DNA from: Sympetrum striolatum | Lineage: Eukaryota > Arthropoda > Insecta > Odonata > Libellulidae | Assembly: GCA_947579665.1 (NCBI GenBank) | Contig: OX388345.1 | Location: forward strand, 70,795,454-70,859,453 | Length of the DNA stretch: 64,000 nt | Direction of reading: 5' to 3' | Shown here: piece after piece, positions 33,950-45,975 of the stretch | Layout: every line of letters begins with the position of its first letter | Position numbering within the stretch: position 1 is the stretch's first letter | Notes under the pieces: model-generated | What the model was told of the DNA's origin: nothing | Database searches by the model: none | The model's input: only the letters and a program-made list of their open reading frames with translations | Translations under genes and position numbers: made by a program

Positions 33950-34105
33950 CCTCCAGACTCCGGCCTCTTCGATTTTCACATTCCAGGGTACTCCTTCCCA
34001 TCTTTCCGTAACCCTTTTCCCAGGGCGAGTCCATTAGCGGTCCTATTCAAAGTTCGCGGAGTCCCGCAAGGTATCCTTCTGTCACCCCTCGAGTTTTATG
34101 TCTGA
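33950..34105 (+). pseudogene. Reverse-transcriptase relic of a non-LTR retrotransposon
   Basis: 34055-34099 translates as RGVPQGILLSPLEFY. This matches the conserved RT block R-G-V-P-Q-G-S-x-L-S-P-L-L-F of LINE-type retrotransposons, and a stop codon follows at 34103. In another phase just upstream, GTPSHLSVTLFPGRV (about 33987-34031) looks like the segment that normally precedes this block in Jockey/R1-like enzymes, so at least one frameshift separates them. No active-site ADD motif or other RT block was found. It is a short dead fragment, surrounded by pyrimidine-rich DNA that may have eroded from the same element. Confidence 0.55.
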
Positions 34106-35100
34106 AAATTCCCATTCGTTTCCGAAACGTCCCAAGTTTTATGATGCATTCTCTTCTCGGGTTTGCGATGAACTGATTCCTAAAATCCACCGATGGCCGG
34201 ATGAGGAAATGCGGCATTTTTCATTGCTTCACATCCGAGTGGCGCGATGTCCCATGACTTCCGGACTTAATCACCGTCGGCTAATCTAACCCTGCGGGAG
34301 TGCTTGGTATCTCTCAACCAAGCGGAATTTTCATTAATTGTGAGCAGTAATGCGGCCGGTCCTCTGATATTATTTCATTTTCAGGGATACCGTGGAGCAC
34401 ATGCTGCATCCCATTTGAATCATGATTGTTGGCAAATTTCAGTAAACTAAAGCTTGATAAGAAGTCTTTCACTACTGATGATATTTAAATTTAAAATTAA
34501 TAAGCCAAAATATTGAATTAATAGATTTAATTTATATCTCCGCTTATTAAATGAAATATCACGTAAGAAAAATAATTATTCTCAACTATTTTAATTTCCA
34601 ATTACGAAGTTATCAAATAAATATTTACCATCAGTAATGCAGTTTCGTTTAATTGATCTCGTTTCGTACTTGTTTTGTCGTTAATTCGTCTCAACAAACT
34701 CTGTATTGACATATTTGGAGGTAATAAATTGCAATTTAATGGCGAAGCGGTTAATCTATTAAAAAATGTATGGAGTTTTCTATTACTTGTTGAACAGGTT
34801 CATTATAATATTTTTTTCTTTCGTATTTCTTTCAGAGTATTGCATTATGACGCTTTATTTTAAGGTACTCTCCTAATTATAAACAAATCTTGTTCTAAAC
34901 CATAATCACAGTTTAATTAGTCTACGGAACTATTAATGTATAAGTATGATATTTCTCCCTGTGTGTTAGTGCATTGATGATTATGCATTAGAAGAGAGGA
35001 ATTTTTGATTTTCTACGCAATTGCAAACGTCTCTTTTTGGATCCATAATAATAGCGTTCTGTTTCTAACAAGTATTTACTTTGCCTCCCTAAAAGGGGCA
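34105..35100. other. Gene-free stretch
   Basis: AT-rich after 34300. TGCTTGGT-ATCTCTCA-ACCAAGCG near 34301-34323 forms a 7-base-arm hairpin. No gene recognised. Confidence 0.4.
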
Positions 35101-35109
35101 AATTTCGCT

Positions 35110-35660
35110 CGCATATGAAACGTTCAAAGCATTCGCATTCTCTTTGGCTTACAATTTTTCAACATTTTTTCATTACCGCTCCTGTATTATTTCAGAACCT
35201 TTCTCTTCTTTCAACAAGCTCTCTGTTGCAAATTTCAGCTCACATTCATCCGAGCAAAAATTACATCCGAATTGGTTGCTTAGAGAAAAAATACATTTTC
35301 ATAATGGAACCGTGCTCCCAGATCAGCGTCGTGGAAACGCTCGGGATTCATTGGACCAGTTTCGGACGGACCTCTCTCTCCGAATTCCTGCAGGAGAGCT
35401 TATAAGTGCAGATGAAAGCCCTTTCTCCGTCGTCCTCACCCGGGGTTCAAGGTCTCCGCCGATGCAAATTCCCTTCGAGCGACATCACTCGACATCCACC
35501 TGCCCTTCTTCTGCGGCAATGGCCGACACCTGCGGGGTTTCGTTCTTGAAAGCGGCGAAGCGTCCATCCTCCTGGATGTGTTTATGCGATAAGGAACGAG
35601 CGAACTGAAAGAATCGGTACTGAAAGAAGTGTGGGGCGCGGAACGCCTTTCAGGAAGAAG
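35110..35660. other. GC-raised block with unrecognised open frame
   Basis: A + frame of 154 codons (first codon ATG at 35144) ends at 35608, with a second frame of 96 codons in another phase. The 3' half (35330-35610) is CpG-rich. The product is Ser/Pro/Arg-rich without a domain and has neither a signal peptide nor a membrane segment I can identify. Coding status unsupported. Confidence 0.25.
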
Positions 35661-36900
35661 GAGTTCGTTGTATTTTCTTTTTTGGGAATAATTGAATAGA
35701 GCAATTCATTGTTGATATCTCCATTCATGAGTCAGAGTATTAGACTCTGCCTTTCCGAATACTGCATGCATTTTCGTATTCAACCTGCAAGCCGCCTGCG
35801 TATAGCAGGTGTATCGACACCAGCATACCTATCTAAATTGAATTATTTTCTCGTATTCTCTGAGGAAAAACACGACCGGAAGTAATTTTCGGTTTCAATT
35901 TTTCTTTCATTGCTTTTTATTTCGTTTTCTCTCTTAGTTTCTGAACTGTGTGTTGTGGAATAACAAAATCAACTACTCATCTGAAATTTTCTACACTAAT
36001 AAATTTATCGAAAATCCCCCGTAATTCAGTAATCTCATTCCTGGAGTGATTCCCGCTTACTGCTTTTGAACCTGATATCTCAGCTAAAACCAAGCTGTTA
36101 TACATTAAAACAACTATAAATTGGTGCTAATTCTACTTCAAGATCCCAAGTCGTATAGCAATACACGAGGAGGGTCTAGTAAGGCAAAAATCGCTATTTC
36201 GTTGGATCTCGATTGGCATCCCCTCAAGATATTTACTGGTTCTACAGGTATTTACGTTCCACCTGCCATTTCTGTCACATTTCGAGTACAGATATGTTCT
36301 TCTGAAGAAATGCTACTGCTAAATGTATTTCATAGGTATTTCAAGACGTTTTATAATGCGTATGAAAACGATCATACTGGATTTGCCCAGTGCAGCACAA
36401 AGTCTGATGAATGTTTAAACTTTAAAGTACAAGTTTATTACGAAAATAGAAGCTCCTTGTTGGCGCATTCAAGGAATAAAATTCCTTATATTTTCTCTCG
36501 GCTAGAATCGATCAAAGATCAATCTCGCTCCTATTTAAATGTTGAATATCGTGACTATTTAATTATCTCTTTAATATAATCAGTGCTTGGGTAAGGGCTC
36601 TTCCAAATATACCTTTATAAAGGATAACGACTGAATGAGCCGTTAAATGAACTTCCGCATTTTGAATTCAAATTTAAAAAGCCCACCGGTTGAGACGTTT
36701 ACATTCGGCGAGTCCAAATTTGTTTTATGGCTTCCGGAGATCTCCAGCTGATATCCATCCCCTCGACGAACTTAACGGATAGTTTCTGCTTTAATTACCG
36801 AGAATAAATAAACGAACAATAAATTCTTCGGAAACGAGGAAGAATATCTCGGAAAAACGCGTTTGCATAATTTCCACCCCTAAGTCGGGATTCCCACGTG
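35660..36900. other. Stretch with one unrecognised open frame
   Basis: A 152-codon + frame at 36121-36579 starts with TTG and is AT-rich like its surroundings, so its length is somewhat unexpected. The translated sequence has no motif I know. The remainder is AT-rich, with a CpG-richer patch at 36670-36890. Confidence 0.25.
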
Positions 36901-38100
36901 ATTAATTCGATATTTTTTTATATTTCACTTAAATATTCGCATACTTGCTCCGTAATTTACTCCAGGAATCTTTTTCCCTCAAGATTTCGCCCCCTGAGGA
37001 TATGCTACCGATGTAATGACCGTGAAATTTTTCCCAAAGACAAGTCGAAGTTTTATTCCGATTTTTTCCTTTCGGAACGAATTGAAATGCCACTCGGCAA
37101 CGATCTGAAACGAAATATGGGTGGCCGGACGTTTTTTCGAACGCTGCACCCAAGAGACTGGTCGCCCAAGAACGGTTCATCAAAGGAAAGTTTCATCTAT
37201 ATACGTTGCTTCCTTGGCTCTTGACCCAAGCATTATTCATGCTAGTCTCCCGAGTGATATATTTCGTCGAATGGTAGCTTTTCTTTACCAGATATTTTAA
37301 AAAGTCTTGCGGGTTCGGTTAGGTTTTGTAGTGGTCGTCCATAATTGATTTCTCTAAACAGTCTCTGCGTGGGAAAACGAATTTGGCATGAATTGAATAC
37401 GGAGCAATTTGAAGTCCTAACCAGGGCAACTTGACAGTTGAATTCATGTATAGTAATCATCATCATCAGCCATTATCAATCGTACTTGAGTAAGTACTTG
37501 ATGATTTCTCTCTTCTATCTATCCTTAGGTCTATAATGTATCCAAATATTTATATAGCGTGATGTATAACAATAGCTTGTTCACTATCTGGAGAGTTTTA
37601 AAGTTAATAAATGAAATTCGCAAAATTTTACGATCGTATCGATATGATATTTTTTGAATAAATTTCTTATGGAGGGTATCTTAATAAGTTAGCGTTGAAC
37701 CTAGAGCAACTTGGTGTATAGAAATAGCTAGATCATTCTCGATTTTCCAGGTTAAGAAATTGAAAATCGCAAAATTATACTAATCTCTCGAATTTATATT
37801 TATAAAATAGTTAATGTAAATAATAAATAATTGGGTAGTACATCCCTAAAAGTAAATAAAAATTTGAGTAAACAATTTGCGAGTGAAATATCATTTGCGC
37901 AATATCTCTGTATGAAATGCCCTTGGGAGAAATTTCTAACGGCTAAAAGTCTCTTGGGTGAAATGACGTAGAACCGAAAATTAAGAGCGTTAGAATTGAG
38001 GCGAGTTTTGCGTAATGGACCAGGAAAATTTCTAGCCAAGATGAATAGTCTCCGAAGGGTCGCAAATCTCCTTTATTTTCCAAATAAAAGGAATGGGTTG
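36900..38100. other. Gene-free stretch
   Basis: Opposite frames of 108 and 84 codons overlap at 36929-37183, which suggests chance. No repeat or RNA gene recognised. Confidence 0.4.
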
Positions 38101-38115
38101 ATGACGTCAAGACGG

Positions 38116-38131
38116 TCTCTCTCTCTCTCTC
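38116..38131. repeat. (CT)8 microsatellite
   Basis: Sixteen bases of uninterrupted CT repeat within a GC-balanced stretch. Confidence 0.9.
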
Positions 38132-38134
38132 CCT

Positions 38135-40030
38135 TCGTCAGCCTTCTACGCCCCTGTTATTACCAGAATCGACCGTCGTCGTTATCTGCGTACGTCTATT
38201 TAATGGGTGGACACCCAGGTTTTGCGTCATTAGTGGGATAACTGCTTCGACACACTCCAGAGCGTTCTTTCCACCTCTTTGATTAATCACCGGGCAATAA
38301 AAATGTTAATATCCCCTCGCTCTGTTGATTTTCAGTGCGTTTCCCGCGTCACAATGCCATTCTGGACCTCAGATAGCACCGTTTTACTGTGACGCACTGT
38401 TTTTGCTGCTTTCATCCTCGTTACGAGAAAAAATCTTATTTTCAATGTCAGGGGTTTTTTTAGTTCTCCGGGGTTTAATCATTTCTGCGGTATTTTTGGA
38501 GTTTCGTTGACTTGGTGATCTCATGAAAATAAAATCTTGTCAAATTTCTCGGATTTTGATCAATGAAATGCTCGTCTTTAGGACTGTAGTTTCGCAGTTA
38601 AGGTATCACTATTGGTTTGAATTTTATTAGTTCCGATCTTCAACTATTGAGACTCGGGAGTTTGCGTGCCTGTCTCGATTTCAAATAAACCATTTATGGG
38701 AAATAGATCTATTTATAATATTGTCTAGAAAATATGATGGAGTATTAAAATAAACGATCAAATTAAGTCGCAGAACAATTGTCCCACTGCTAGTTCTCAC
38801 TGGAAAAACGAAGCCTGAGTAATTTTTGAAATGCAAGATTATAACGAAAATCGAAGTATAGAAATATTATAAATGATTGATTTAATCAAGGGTCTGCATA
38901 ATATAGTGCTGTATTAACAGAATCGATAAAGTTAATCCGTGTCAAAATATATTTGACAAAAAATATGTATAAGTTTTGAATGCAAATTAATTTCTATCCA
39001 TCTCGGTGAATCAAGATAAATGTTGTAGATGAAAATTGATGATATTATCTTTGAAGTATTCTGCAAAAAGCTCGTTTATGTAATCATGACTGTGAAAAAA
39101 TTCAAAGTTAAAGTTTCCCTCTTCACCAAAATACCAACGAAAAATATTCCATTAATAAATAAAAGATAGAATACAAGAAAATTACATACATTTAACCTAT
39201 AAATTATTATTATGACTTATATCTCTGTACTGATGTGAATCATTGACCAGGTTTACCTAGAGATTCCATCATAGAATTCATGGTAATTCAATCAAGTCCC
39301 TATAACCACTTCTGCGATGGATAGTTCGCAGAAATTACATATCTTGGATCTATGGCTTGGCTGACCTAATTGATCGCATATATTAAATAATCTTCTGGTA
39401 TTAGATGCCCTCGAGGGCCTCCTTACCTCCCTCATTCCATTCCTAGCATCTCTTCCCAATTAGCCTACATACGAGTGGAAGTATCAAACACTGTCGCGAG
39501 TGTTATTCAAGGAACGCGGCTGGTCGTGATTTAAGTCTTTCCGACCGCTGCTTCAATTTTTATTTCCCCGCGATCGCCTCGCTCAATCCCGCCATTCCAT
39601 CGCTTCGCTTAGCGGAAGTTTCTCTTAATAAGGAGAAGGACGGCCATCGAGATTTTTTGCGACGATATAATTAACAGATTCGCGTTATTACATAACTGTA
39701 CACCGTTTTTTTCATTATCGCGAGGATTAACGCTCGGTTTTGCGTCTGTTTGCGAAGGATGATGCCTATAATCTTTCATCGTCGGCGGTTGTTACGAATA
39801 CGCGAAAAAGCATGAGTTGTGAGGCACCAGGTCATTAATATCGCCGAAATGCGTGTGTTACGTAAGCGCGAACTTATGAAGAAAATGGATGGGTATACTC
39901 GTTATCCGAGATTTCGAAAACGGAGTTTCTTTCTGCGGGTTCGACCATTTAATCTGTGACTGTTACAGTTAGGACGGACTTGAACTGGGTGAAACTTTAA
40001 TGCTAAAATAACAGTATTTCATTACTTGAA
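38135..40030. other. Gene-free stretch
   Basis: GC-raised patches at 38140-38300 and 39500-39900; the rest is AT-rich. A perfect 12-base palindrome GCCCTCGAGGGC lies at 39407-39418. No coding frame of interest. Confidence 0.45.
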
Positions 40031-40039
40031 GATCGGTGT

Positions 40040-40265
40040 GGAAAAGTGTTACTCGTAGAGTCATTGTGCTTCACTTACGCGAACACGTTCCATTATGTAG
40101 CATATTATACTGTTATATTTATTTATATAGCATTCTCAGTTTTTGAGAGAAGGAATGAAAAGCTACGTTACTTCTGATGTAATGTATTGCCTATTAAGCC
40201 TCACCCCTAACTAGCTTCTGGTAGTTACTGTTACCAATTGTCCTAAGGGCTGAATACTTTACTGG
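40040..40265 (+). mobile_element. Dispersed repeat family A, diverged copy
   Basis: GTAGAGTCATTGTGCTTCAC (about 40055-40074) is identical or nearly so in the 46-kb copy, followed by GCG-AC--GTTCC, an inserted A/T-rich segment, TAGCATTCT-AG-TTTTGAG and GCCTCACCCCTAACTAGCTT. A B-like GTCTTTATAGGGGCGAGA follows at about 40291, so this may be a further decayed A-B association. Confidence 0.5.
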
Positions 40266-42025
40266 CAGAGGATGGGTGTATATAATAAGTCTTTATAGGG
40301 GCGAGAGCTATGATATATATATGAGGTTGAACCTGTAGTTACCTCTGTAAATTTTAAGCGTGTTTGTATGCTAGTTTCTATTTGCTAGGCAGATTTCAAC
40401 GTGACAAAAGTTGGAGGAATATAGTCAACATTTTGAGAAGCATGAATAAGCTTATGAACTCTGAATTTATGGAAGAGGAAACTCCCGTACGAGGAAGAAA
40501 GCAAACTAACTCTTCCTACAAAGTTGAGAATTGAGTCTTCCATCGCAGAGGCGAATCCCGCAGAGGAAATTTCGTTCTTTATTAAAGATACTTCTTATTC
40601 CACCTTTTCCTTATTGGCGGCACGCCAAACTTTTGCCCGTTATCTTCTGCGAGAACCACATCTGAATTGTAGTTGGAATTTCAAATTTTTTTCATAAAAA
40701 CTTCGCCCTCCTGCCCTAACAGAGACATCTGTCGCGTCATCTTTTCATCCCGGTTCATCCATCAATTCCTCCATTTCAAAGCATCTTGCAATGTGATAAT
40801 GTTACGAATAGATACGTAGGAATTCGCTTATTTTCTCTACTATTGGAATCTACTCTCTCCTTTCGGAGTGAATTCCAGTTAAAATCAGTTCGTAGATTAT
40901 AATTTTTTCATATTATAGAAGATCCTAATATACCTTAAATTCCCTGCTATCGAATTTTGGCGCCTTTTGTTCTACAGTGAACAAAATCAATTATCATTGC
41001 TCAATTATGACCGACTTCTTAACCAACTTAACTCCGAAAGATACTGATTTCTGCTGCGATTAAAATTAATGAAAAATAAATAGTTAATAATAGACTAATA
41101 AAGTTTTGAATGTTCATAGTGACAACCATAGCTTATTTATGAGGAATAGAATTCAGTGTTTAGCTTGAAAATTCAAGGTCCAATCTTTTCATTAATTTAG
41201 TTAATTCAGTATATATGAATCTTTTCAGTCACCATTCGATCGACCAAATTATCGATAAGTCAACCGCAATACACCTGTTGACCAGACTTGTTTATCACCA
41301 CATTCTTCAAACATGCTCGTGTTTTGGAATACATTAGTTGTTATATAACCTATTAATTCGGTAGCTAACAACCCCAGAACAGTAAGTAGCACCTGTGCTA
41401 CTTTAACTACCTTATAGAGGTGGAGCCATGTATATTCATGCATTTTTACCTTTGAAAACCATGAACACGGTCTCGCAGTCTTTCCCCGATCGAATCCCGT
41501 ACATATTCGAACCTAATCTCTAAACTTCGCAGGTCCCGATTCGCATAATTCTCTCACCGCCCTCAAACTTTTTTGCCGTCAAATGCGCCCCTCATTGTAT
41601 AATCCGGACTTCCCCGTCGGAAGGAGTGCATTCGGAGAGAGGAGCAAAAAGACAAACCATCGGGTCCCGCCTCCTCTTTTAATATTCCAAGTGCCTCTCG
41701 GGTCGCCCCATATACTGCCCCTGGGAAAAATCTCTCACGCCATTCTTTAAACGTCCCGCCATTAATCTCGTTACGTCTTCCCGACCATTTGTGTCTCATT
41801 AGAGGCGGGCTGGATGTGGGGCGGCGCCAAGGAAATGGGGGTAGGTGAAAAAGGGGAGTGGTCGAATTAATTCACATCGTGTCTGATCGCGTAGGCTTCG
41901 AGAGGTCGCGGGGGGTACTGTGATTCGAACTTTCGGAGGTTTTGGGGAAAAAGTTGGGTGAAAATCTTGTGGTCTTAAGAAGGGAAGATCTCTCTCTGAG
42001 GTAATATAATTTTCTTTTCGTCCCT
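40266..42025. other. Stretch without recognisable gene
   Basis: AT-rich to 41450, then GC-raised (41460-41990). A minus frame of 78 codons (41563-41799) lies in the GC-raised part and has no domain. Confidence 0.4.
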
Positions 42026-42027
42026 CT

Positions 42028-42200
42028 CAATTAGAGGTGTAAAATCTCCAAAAGCCGTCTTTGTCGGCGTTCCTCGACTTATTCCCCGATAGTCGGAGAA
42101 AACTTAAAAGTGCGGCATTCCTTTCTTGTTTTCTCCGTCTTCCGGGGAATAAGACGAGGAGGGCCGACAAAGACGACTTTTGGAGATCTATTCTAATTCA
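42028..42200. repeat. Foldback element with 60-base arms
   Basis: Left arm 42044-42103 and right arm 42128-42187 are reverse complements over 60 bases with only 7 mismatches and no gaps, separated by a 24-base loop. Beyond the arms, AATTAGA on the left (about 42029-42035) pairs again with TCTAATT on the right (about 42192-42198) after a small asymmetric gap, so the structure may be longer. The arms are GC-richer than their surroundings. No open frame or known transposon terminus is recognised. Possible identities: foldback/MITE-type element, hairpin-RNA locus, or a long pre-miRNA-like transcript. Confidence 0.85.
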
Positions 42201-42289
42201 TCAACAGCCGTGATCCAAAATTTCTTTCTTTACATCCCTCTGAATGTAATATGTCTTCGGAACTGAGGTATGGGTACTCAAAGGTTGAT

Positions 42290-42420
42290 GATTCGGATAG
42301 CCTATCTCGGTATCTATTTGGTTCGAGCTTACCGACGTAAAAAGACCCGGGTTCGAGTCGAATCGAGGATTTTCTTGCTAGGGATTGGTTGTGTTTGTTA
42401 GCTGTTTAGGTCCACTGTAA
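42290..42420 (+). mobile_element. tRNA-like SINE relic
   Basis: GGATAGCCTATCTCGG (A-box-like, from about 42298) and GGGTTCGAGTC (B-box-like, 42349-42359) are spaced 52 bases apart, close to tRNA spacing. The tRNA-like part is followed by GATTTTCTTGCTAGGGATTG and GTTGTGTTTG, similar to the body that follows the tRNA head in many arthropod SINEs. The acceptor and T stems do not pair well, so it is not a functional tRNA gene. No clear tail was found. Confidence 0.4.
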
Positions 42421-43500
42421 TTGTCCAACTAATGGATGTTTACGGGGCATTGGGAAATATATACGGTAAATACTCTCTAACGATGTTTAATGGAAGGAAA
42501 TAGTGTCGTGAAATACAGCTATTTTTCCGTGTTAGAGTCTGTATATACTAACGATTCTTGATTGTTTGGAACCCATAATATTTACCAATATATATTCAGC
42601 TTCTATTAAAGCATATACTCGTGAATATTGCCCTTCGATTGAAAACAGTAATATTAATTCTTCCGCATAATAGCAAATAGTGGTATGATGTAGGTAATAA
42701 CCAACTATACAATAACATTGTTTTGACTAGGAAATGAGCATCATCAACCGTTCAAATCATAAATTTTTATTTCATTTTGATGGTGGTATTATAATGGAGG
42801 TGGGAAAATTATATGCTATGGGAACCATTTATGATTCTTGTTGTTCTTAATTATTAGCCCTTTTTTGAAGTATTTCCGAATTATCCTTGAATTCCTCATC
42901 ATTGCATGTTTCAAAAAGTATTTAAGTTTTGAAACTGCTTAGTTTCTTGTCTTTGAATGAGTGTTAATTATTTAAATGCATCCACTTTCTCTTGACCTCT
43001 GTGTGATACACATTCTTGTAAATGGGGCATTGAAACCATTAGTATCTCACTCTGCGGTGTCAGGATGTTACTAATCGATATTGGTACTTTTACTCTCGCA
43101 TGACCTCTTTTAAAGATTATTCATGACAAAAGAAAGTTTTTCCAGGTTGCGTATATGTTCTGTTTTGAAAGATTTATGATGATGTTTGCTAATAATACAG
43201 TTGTTCAGTTAATCTTTGTCGATATTGAGATATGTTTTTTTAGGTTATAAATGTTCCTAAAGGACCGACCCATTTGTAAATATGTGAAGCATGTTGTATT
43301 TCTTATATGCAAATTTTCATAATCTATTTCCTGAGTTATTTGTCACGTGTAGCATGGTCTAGCTTAGAATAGAGCATGAATTTTATGAGTTAAAAATAGA
43401 CCAACTTATCCAAAATTTTGATTCGTTCTAGATTGTAGGAGTTTCTTATATTCTCGATTACAAAAGAAGTCGACTGAACTATCTTTTTATTCGTATTTTC
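42420..43500. other. Gene-free AT-rich stretch
   Basis: No gene, RNA or repeat noticed. Confidence 0.45.
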
Positions 43501-44300
43501 TATTTTCAAAGATTTATTGATTCGATTAAATAGGTCAGTATATTTCGGCTCACGCCTAACATTCAGGGCAGTAGAGAGTTTAGAATATGAAATCAATTTT
43601 TTTCGGTTCCTGCCCAACCGAGATTCCCTTAAGCCTAAACCGATCCGAACAAGTCTACTAATGGGCATGTCTAGCTATTCGTCACAGTTCGTGCCTCGAT
43701 CAATCTGCCCTGATGGTCCTCATCAATCAAACTTTTCCCCGGTGGACAAACTTTTAAGGGGAAGACCGCTTCCCCCAAAGGAAGGATCTATGGCGGGCTT
43801 TTATTTCGATAACCTCAAGGGTCTACGAACTCCCCAATTGGGAAGTAAAACAGATCGTCCTATCAGATTTTTTTCTCCCGATTCTTCCACTTGTTTTCTT
43901 TCGCTAGGCGCCTGGGCGTTGGTCACTTTTTTTCGCCGATTGACCCATTTATTTTCGCTAGGATGGATATGAAAGGGTGGAGGCAGTCTTCGAAAGTGGT
44001 CGGTTACCGCTACGGAAGATTTAAAGGTTTATTGACCTTCGAGGATATAATTCCGGCCACTCCGGCTTTGTCGGTTTTAAGTCTTCCTCGCTTGATAAAG
44101 CGCTACTTAAACTCGGAGGCTCTCGAGTCGTGCAGTTTTTTTTTTCCGCTACTTCATCTTTTTATCGCCGTGCACTTCGCGAGATTGCCTCTCTTGGAAA
44201 TACATATCTCTCTCTCTTTCAGCTCGGTAACTGTTCAGGGAAGCAAAAACATATGGAATAAGGATGCTCAAAATCGGCTACCTTGTTTATAGTTGTCATG
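43500..44300. other. Segment with two long overlapping open frames, unrecognised
   Basis: Frames of 151 codons (43517-43972) and 133 codons (43891-44292) overlap in different phases, and 43390-43668 is also open on the minus strand. GGGGAAG-ACCG-CTTCCCC (43758-43775) forms a hairpin. No conserved motif is visible in any frame. A frameshifted old coding sequence is possible; so is chance in this GC-raised patch. Confidence 0.25.
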
Positions 44301-44900
44301 ATAACGAATAGTCTATTACAATGTTTGTTTATGTGGGAGTATAGTATTATATTTTACCTGCCACATTGTAAATATCAAGAAAATGAATGTATAAAATAAA
44401 AATGAATATTCTGATGAAATATCAAGATATATTTTCAAGAAATAAAAGTAGATTAGGATACGAAGAAGGAAAACTTGGGTATATCCAGCAACTGTGAGGT
44501 AGAGGAGCCAAGCATATTGTTTAAGTTATCAATATCATCAGTAAATCTTAATTTACCTCTTTTTCGATTATTTTACGAATTGAACGTTACCTAATCGTAC
44601 TATTCTCGGTAGTGTTGTGTTTTTCTTCTATGCTTATTGCCATGTCTCCATGCGATCATGATATACAGCTTCACTCACCAATTTACATGTCCAATCAGTT
44701 AGGTTATTATTTGTGAAAACATTTTCATCTGAAGGAAGTTGACGATTATCTGTAAAAAAATGAGTATTTCTCCGCTAAACGCTTTCAATAAAGTGTGAAG
44801 CAAATAAATCACTTGTTCACTTACTTTATCGACTATTATACAATCATGTGATCTTTTATTATCATGACAATAAGGTAATATCTCCAGCATGTTACATGAA
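44300..44900. other. Gene-free AT-rich stretch
   Basis: Nothing recognised. Confidence 0.45.
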
Positions 44901-44904
44901 TTAA

Positions 44905-45300
44905 ACATTTATTAAGTAGGAAGATGCAATATTACTTTCTGTGTATTTATGTCCTTTCTTACTCTGGTGCATGTCGATGTTAGTTCTAAAAATCCAACCG
45001 AAGTTTCTAAAACTCTCCTCTGTAGAGTTGAAACTTCGTTGTCTATATCTGGAGTTCGTTGACTTGTGGGGTCTGAAACTGATAAAGTTAAAAATGGCAT
45101 CGACGCGTGGTCTATCGAAAACCGCATCGTATCCCAGCTTTCGTTTCTCAGAGAAAACAGCAACGGGAGAGAAATTGTTTGGACTCGGTTGCTGTGGTGA
45201 TCCTCCCCTAAAGACCCTCCAAGGATCGATTCGGAAAGCGCTTCAGACTATGGAAATTAAGGGCCATCCTCACGATTAATCCACTCTAAGACACTCTGTC
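44905..45300. other. Segment open on both strands, unrecognised
   Basis: A + frame of 112 codons (44941-45279, TTG/GTG-type start region) and a minus frame of 83 codons (44912-45163) overlap. The minus-strand peptide is fairly protein-like in composition, but I recognise neither. Confidence 0.2.
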
Positions 45301-45589
45301 CTCTCTCCTCAACATTAGGCCGTTTAGGACTTTCATTTCGCAAGGCCCTCTCTTCTTTTATGAGTTGGAGCGCAGTACTAGTTTCCTTTGGGCGCTGAGT
45401 TCCTTTAAGTAGCTTATTATGTCCGAGAGTTCAATTCCCTACTCTTGAATGCAATCAGAGAAATAGTGACGTATTAAATAGTGCTTCAAGTTCATTGTTT
45501 AAAGTTGTTTCTCCATCATTGGTAAAGATAAAGTATATTTAAGCGGTTTTATTATTCAATAGCGGTATTTAATTCCCCAACGGAGAAAA

Positions 45590-45827
45590 CGATGGTGAAT
45601 GAGATAGTTTGCCCTTTCCTTCCTCACTAAGACAGAATACTATAGCCGGAAAATGTCCACGAAAGTGACAATTGCTCTAAGAGCAACTCTTTTCATAGTA
45701 TTCCGTAAGGAGAGACCTTAATCAGTGCCTCTATTCACTCATACCTCATTAGCTTTCATTTCATCACAATCATTAACAGGAGTGTGGCAAAATTAGAAGT
45801 AAAATGCATTTTTCTCCATCCTGTACC
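45590..45827 (-). mobile_element. Dispersed repeat family A, minus-strand copy
   Basis: Read on the minus strand: GGTACAGGATGGAGAAAAAT, GCATTTTACTT, TGTGATGAAATGAAAGCTAA, TGAGGTATGAGTGAATAGAG, CTCTCCTTACG, TCGTGGACATTTTCCGGC, TATAGTATTCTGTCTTAGTG and AGGAAAGGGCAAACTATCTC, all in the order of the + copy that begins at 45976. It is one of the most complete copies and, with its neighbour, forms a large imperfect inverted repeat. Confidence 0.7.
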
Positions 45828-45975
45828 AAAACAACAAAGAAAGAAGAAAAATATTACATTCATCAAGGTATTTTAGCTGGAACGATGTTGAATTCGTTTA
45901 GGGTATTAGATTTTGGTAATTATCAAATAAATTGGGTCCCTCTACCATATTCTAATAGATGGAATATTTACATTT

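Noticed and set aside
7450..37930. TGAAATGCCCTTGGG shared by about 7459 and 37915 as a repeat
   Set aside because: A single 15-base match without related flanks is expected by chance between positions in a 64-kb window.
42044..42187. Known conserved microRNA precursor
   Set aside because: The arms contain no mature microRNA sequence I recognise, and a 60-base stem is longer than usual for animal pre-miRNAs.
42290..42366. Functional tRNA gene
   Set aside because: B-box-like motif is good, but T-stem and acceptor stem do not pair at the correct positions and A-B spacing is too long without an intron.
44912..45163. Minus-strand 83-codon frame as an exon
   Set aside because: Protein-like composition, but no recognised family, no convincing flanking splice sites, and the plus strand is open over the same bases.
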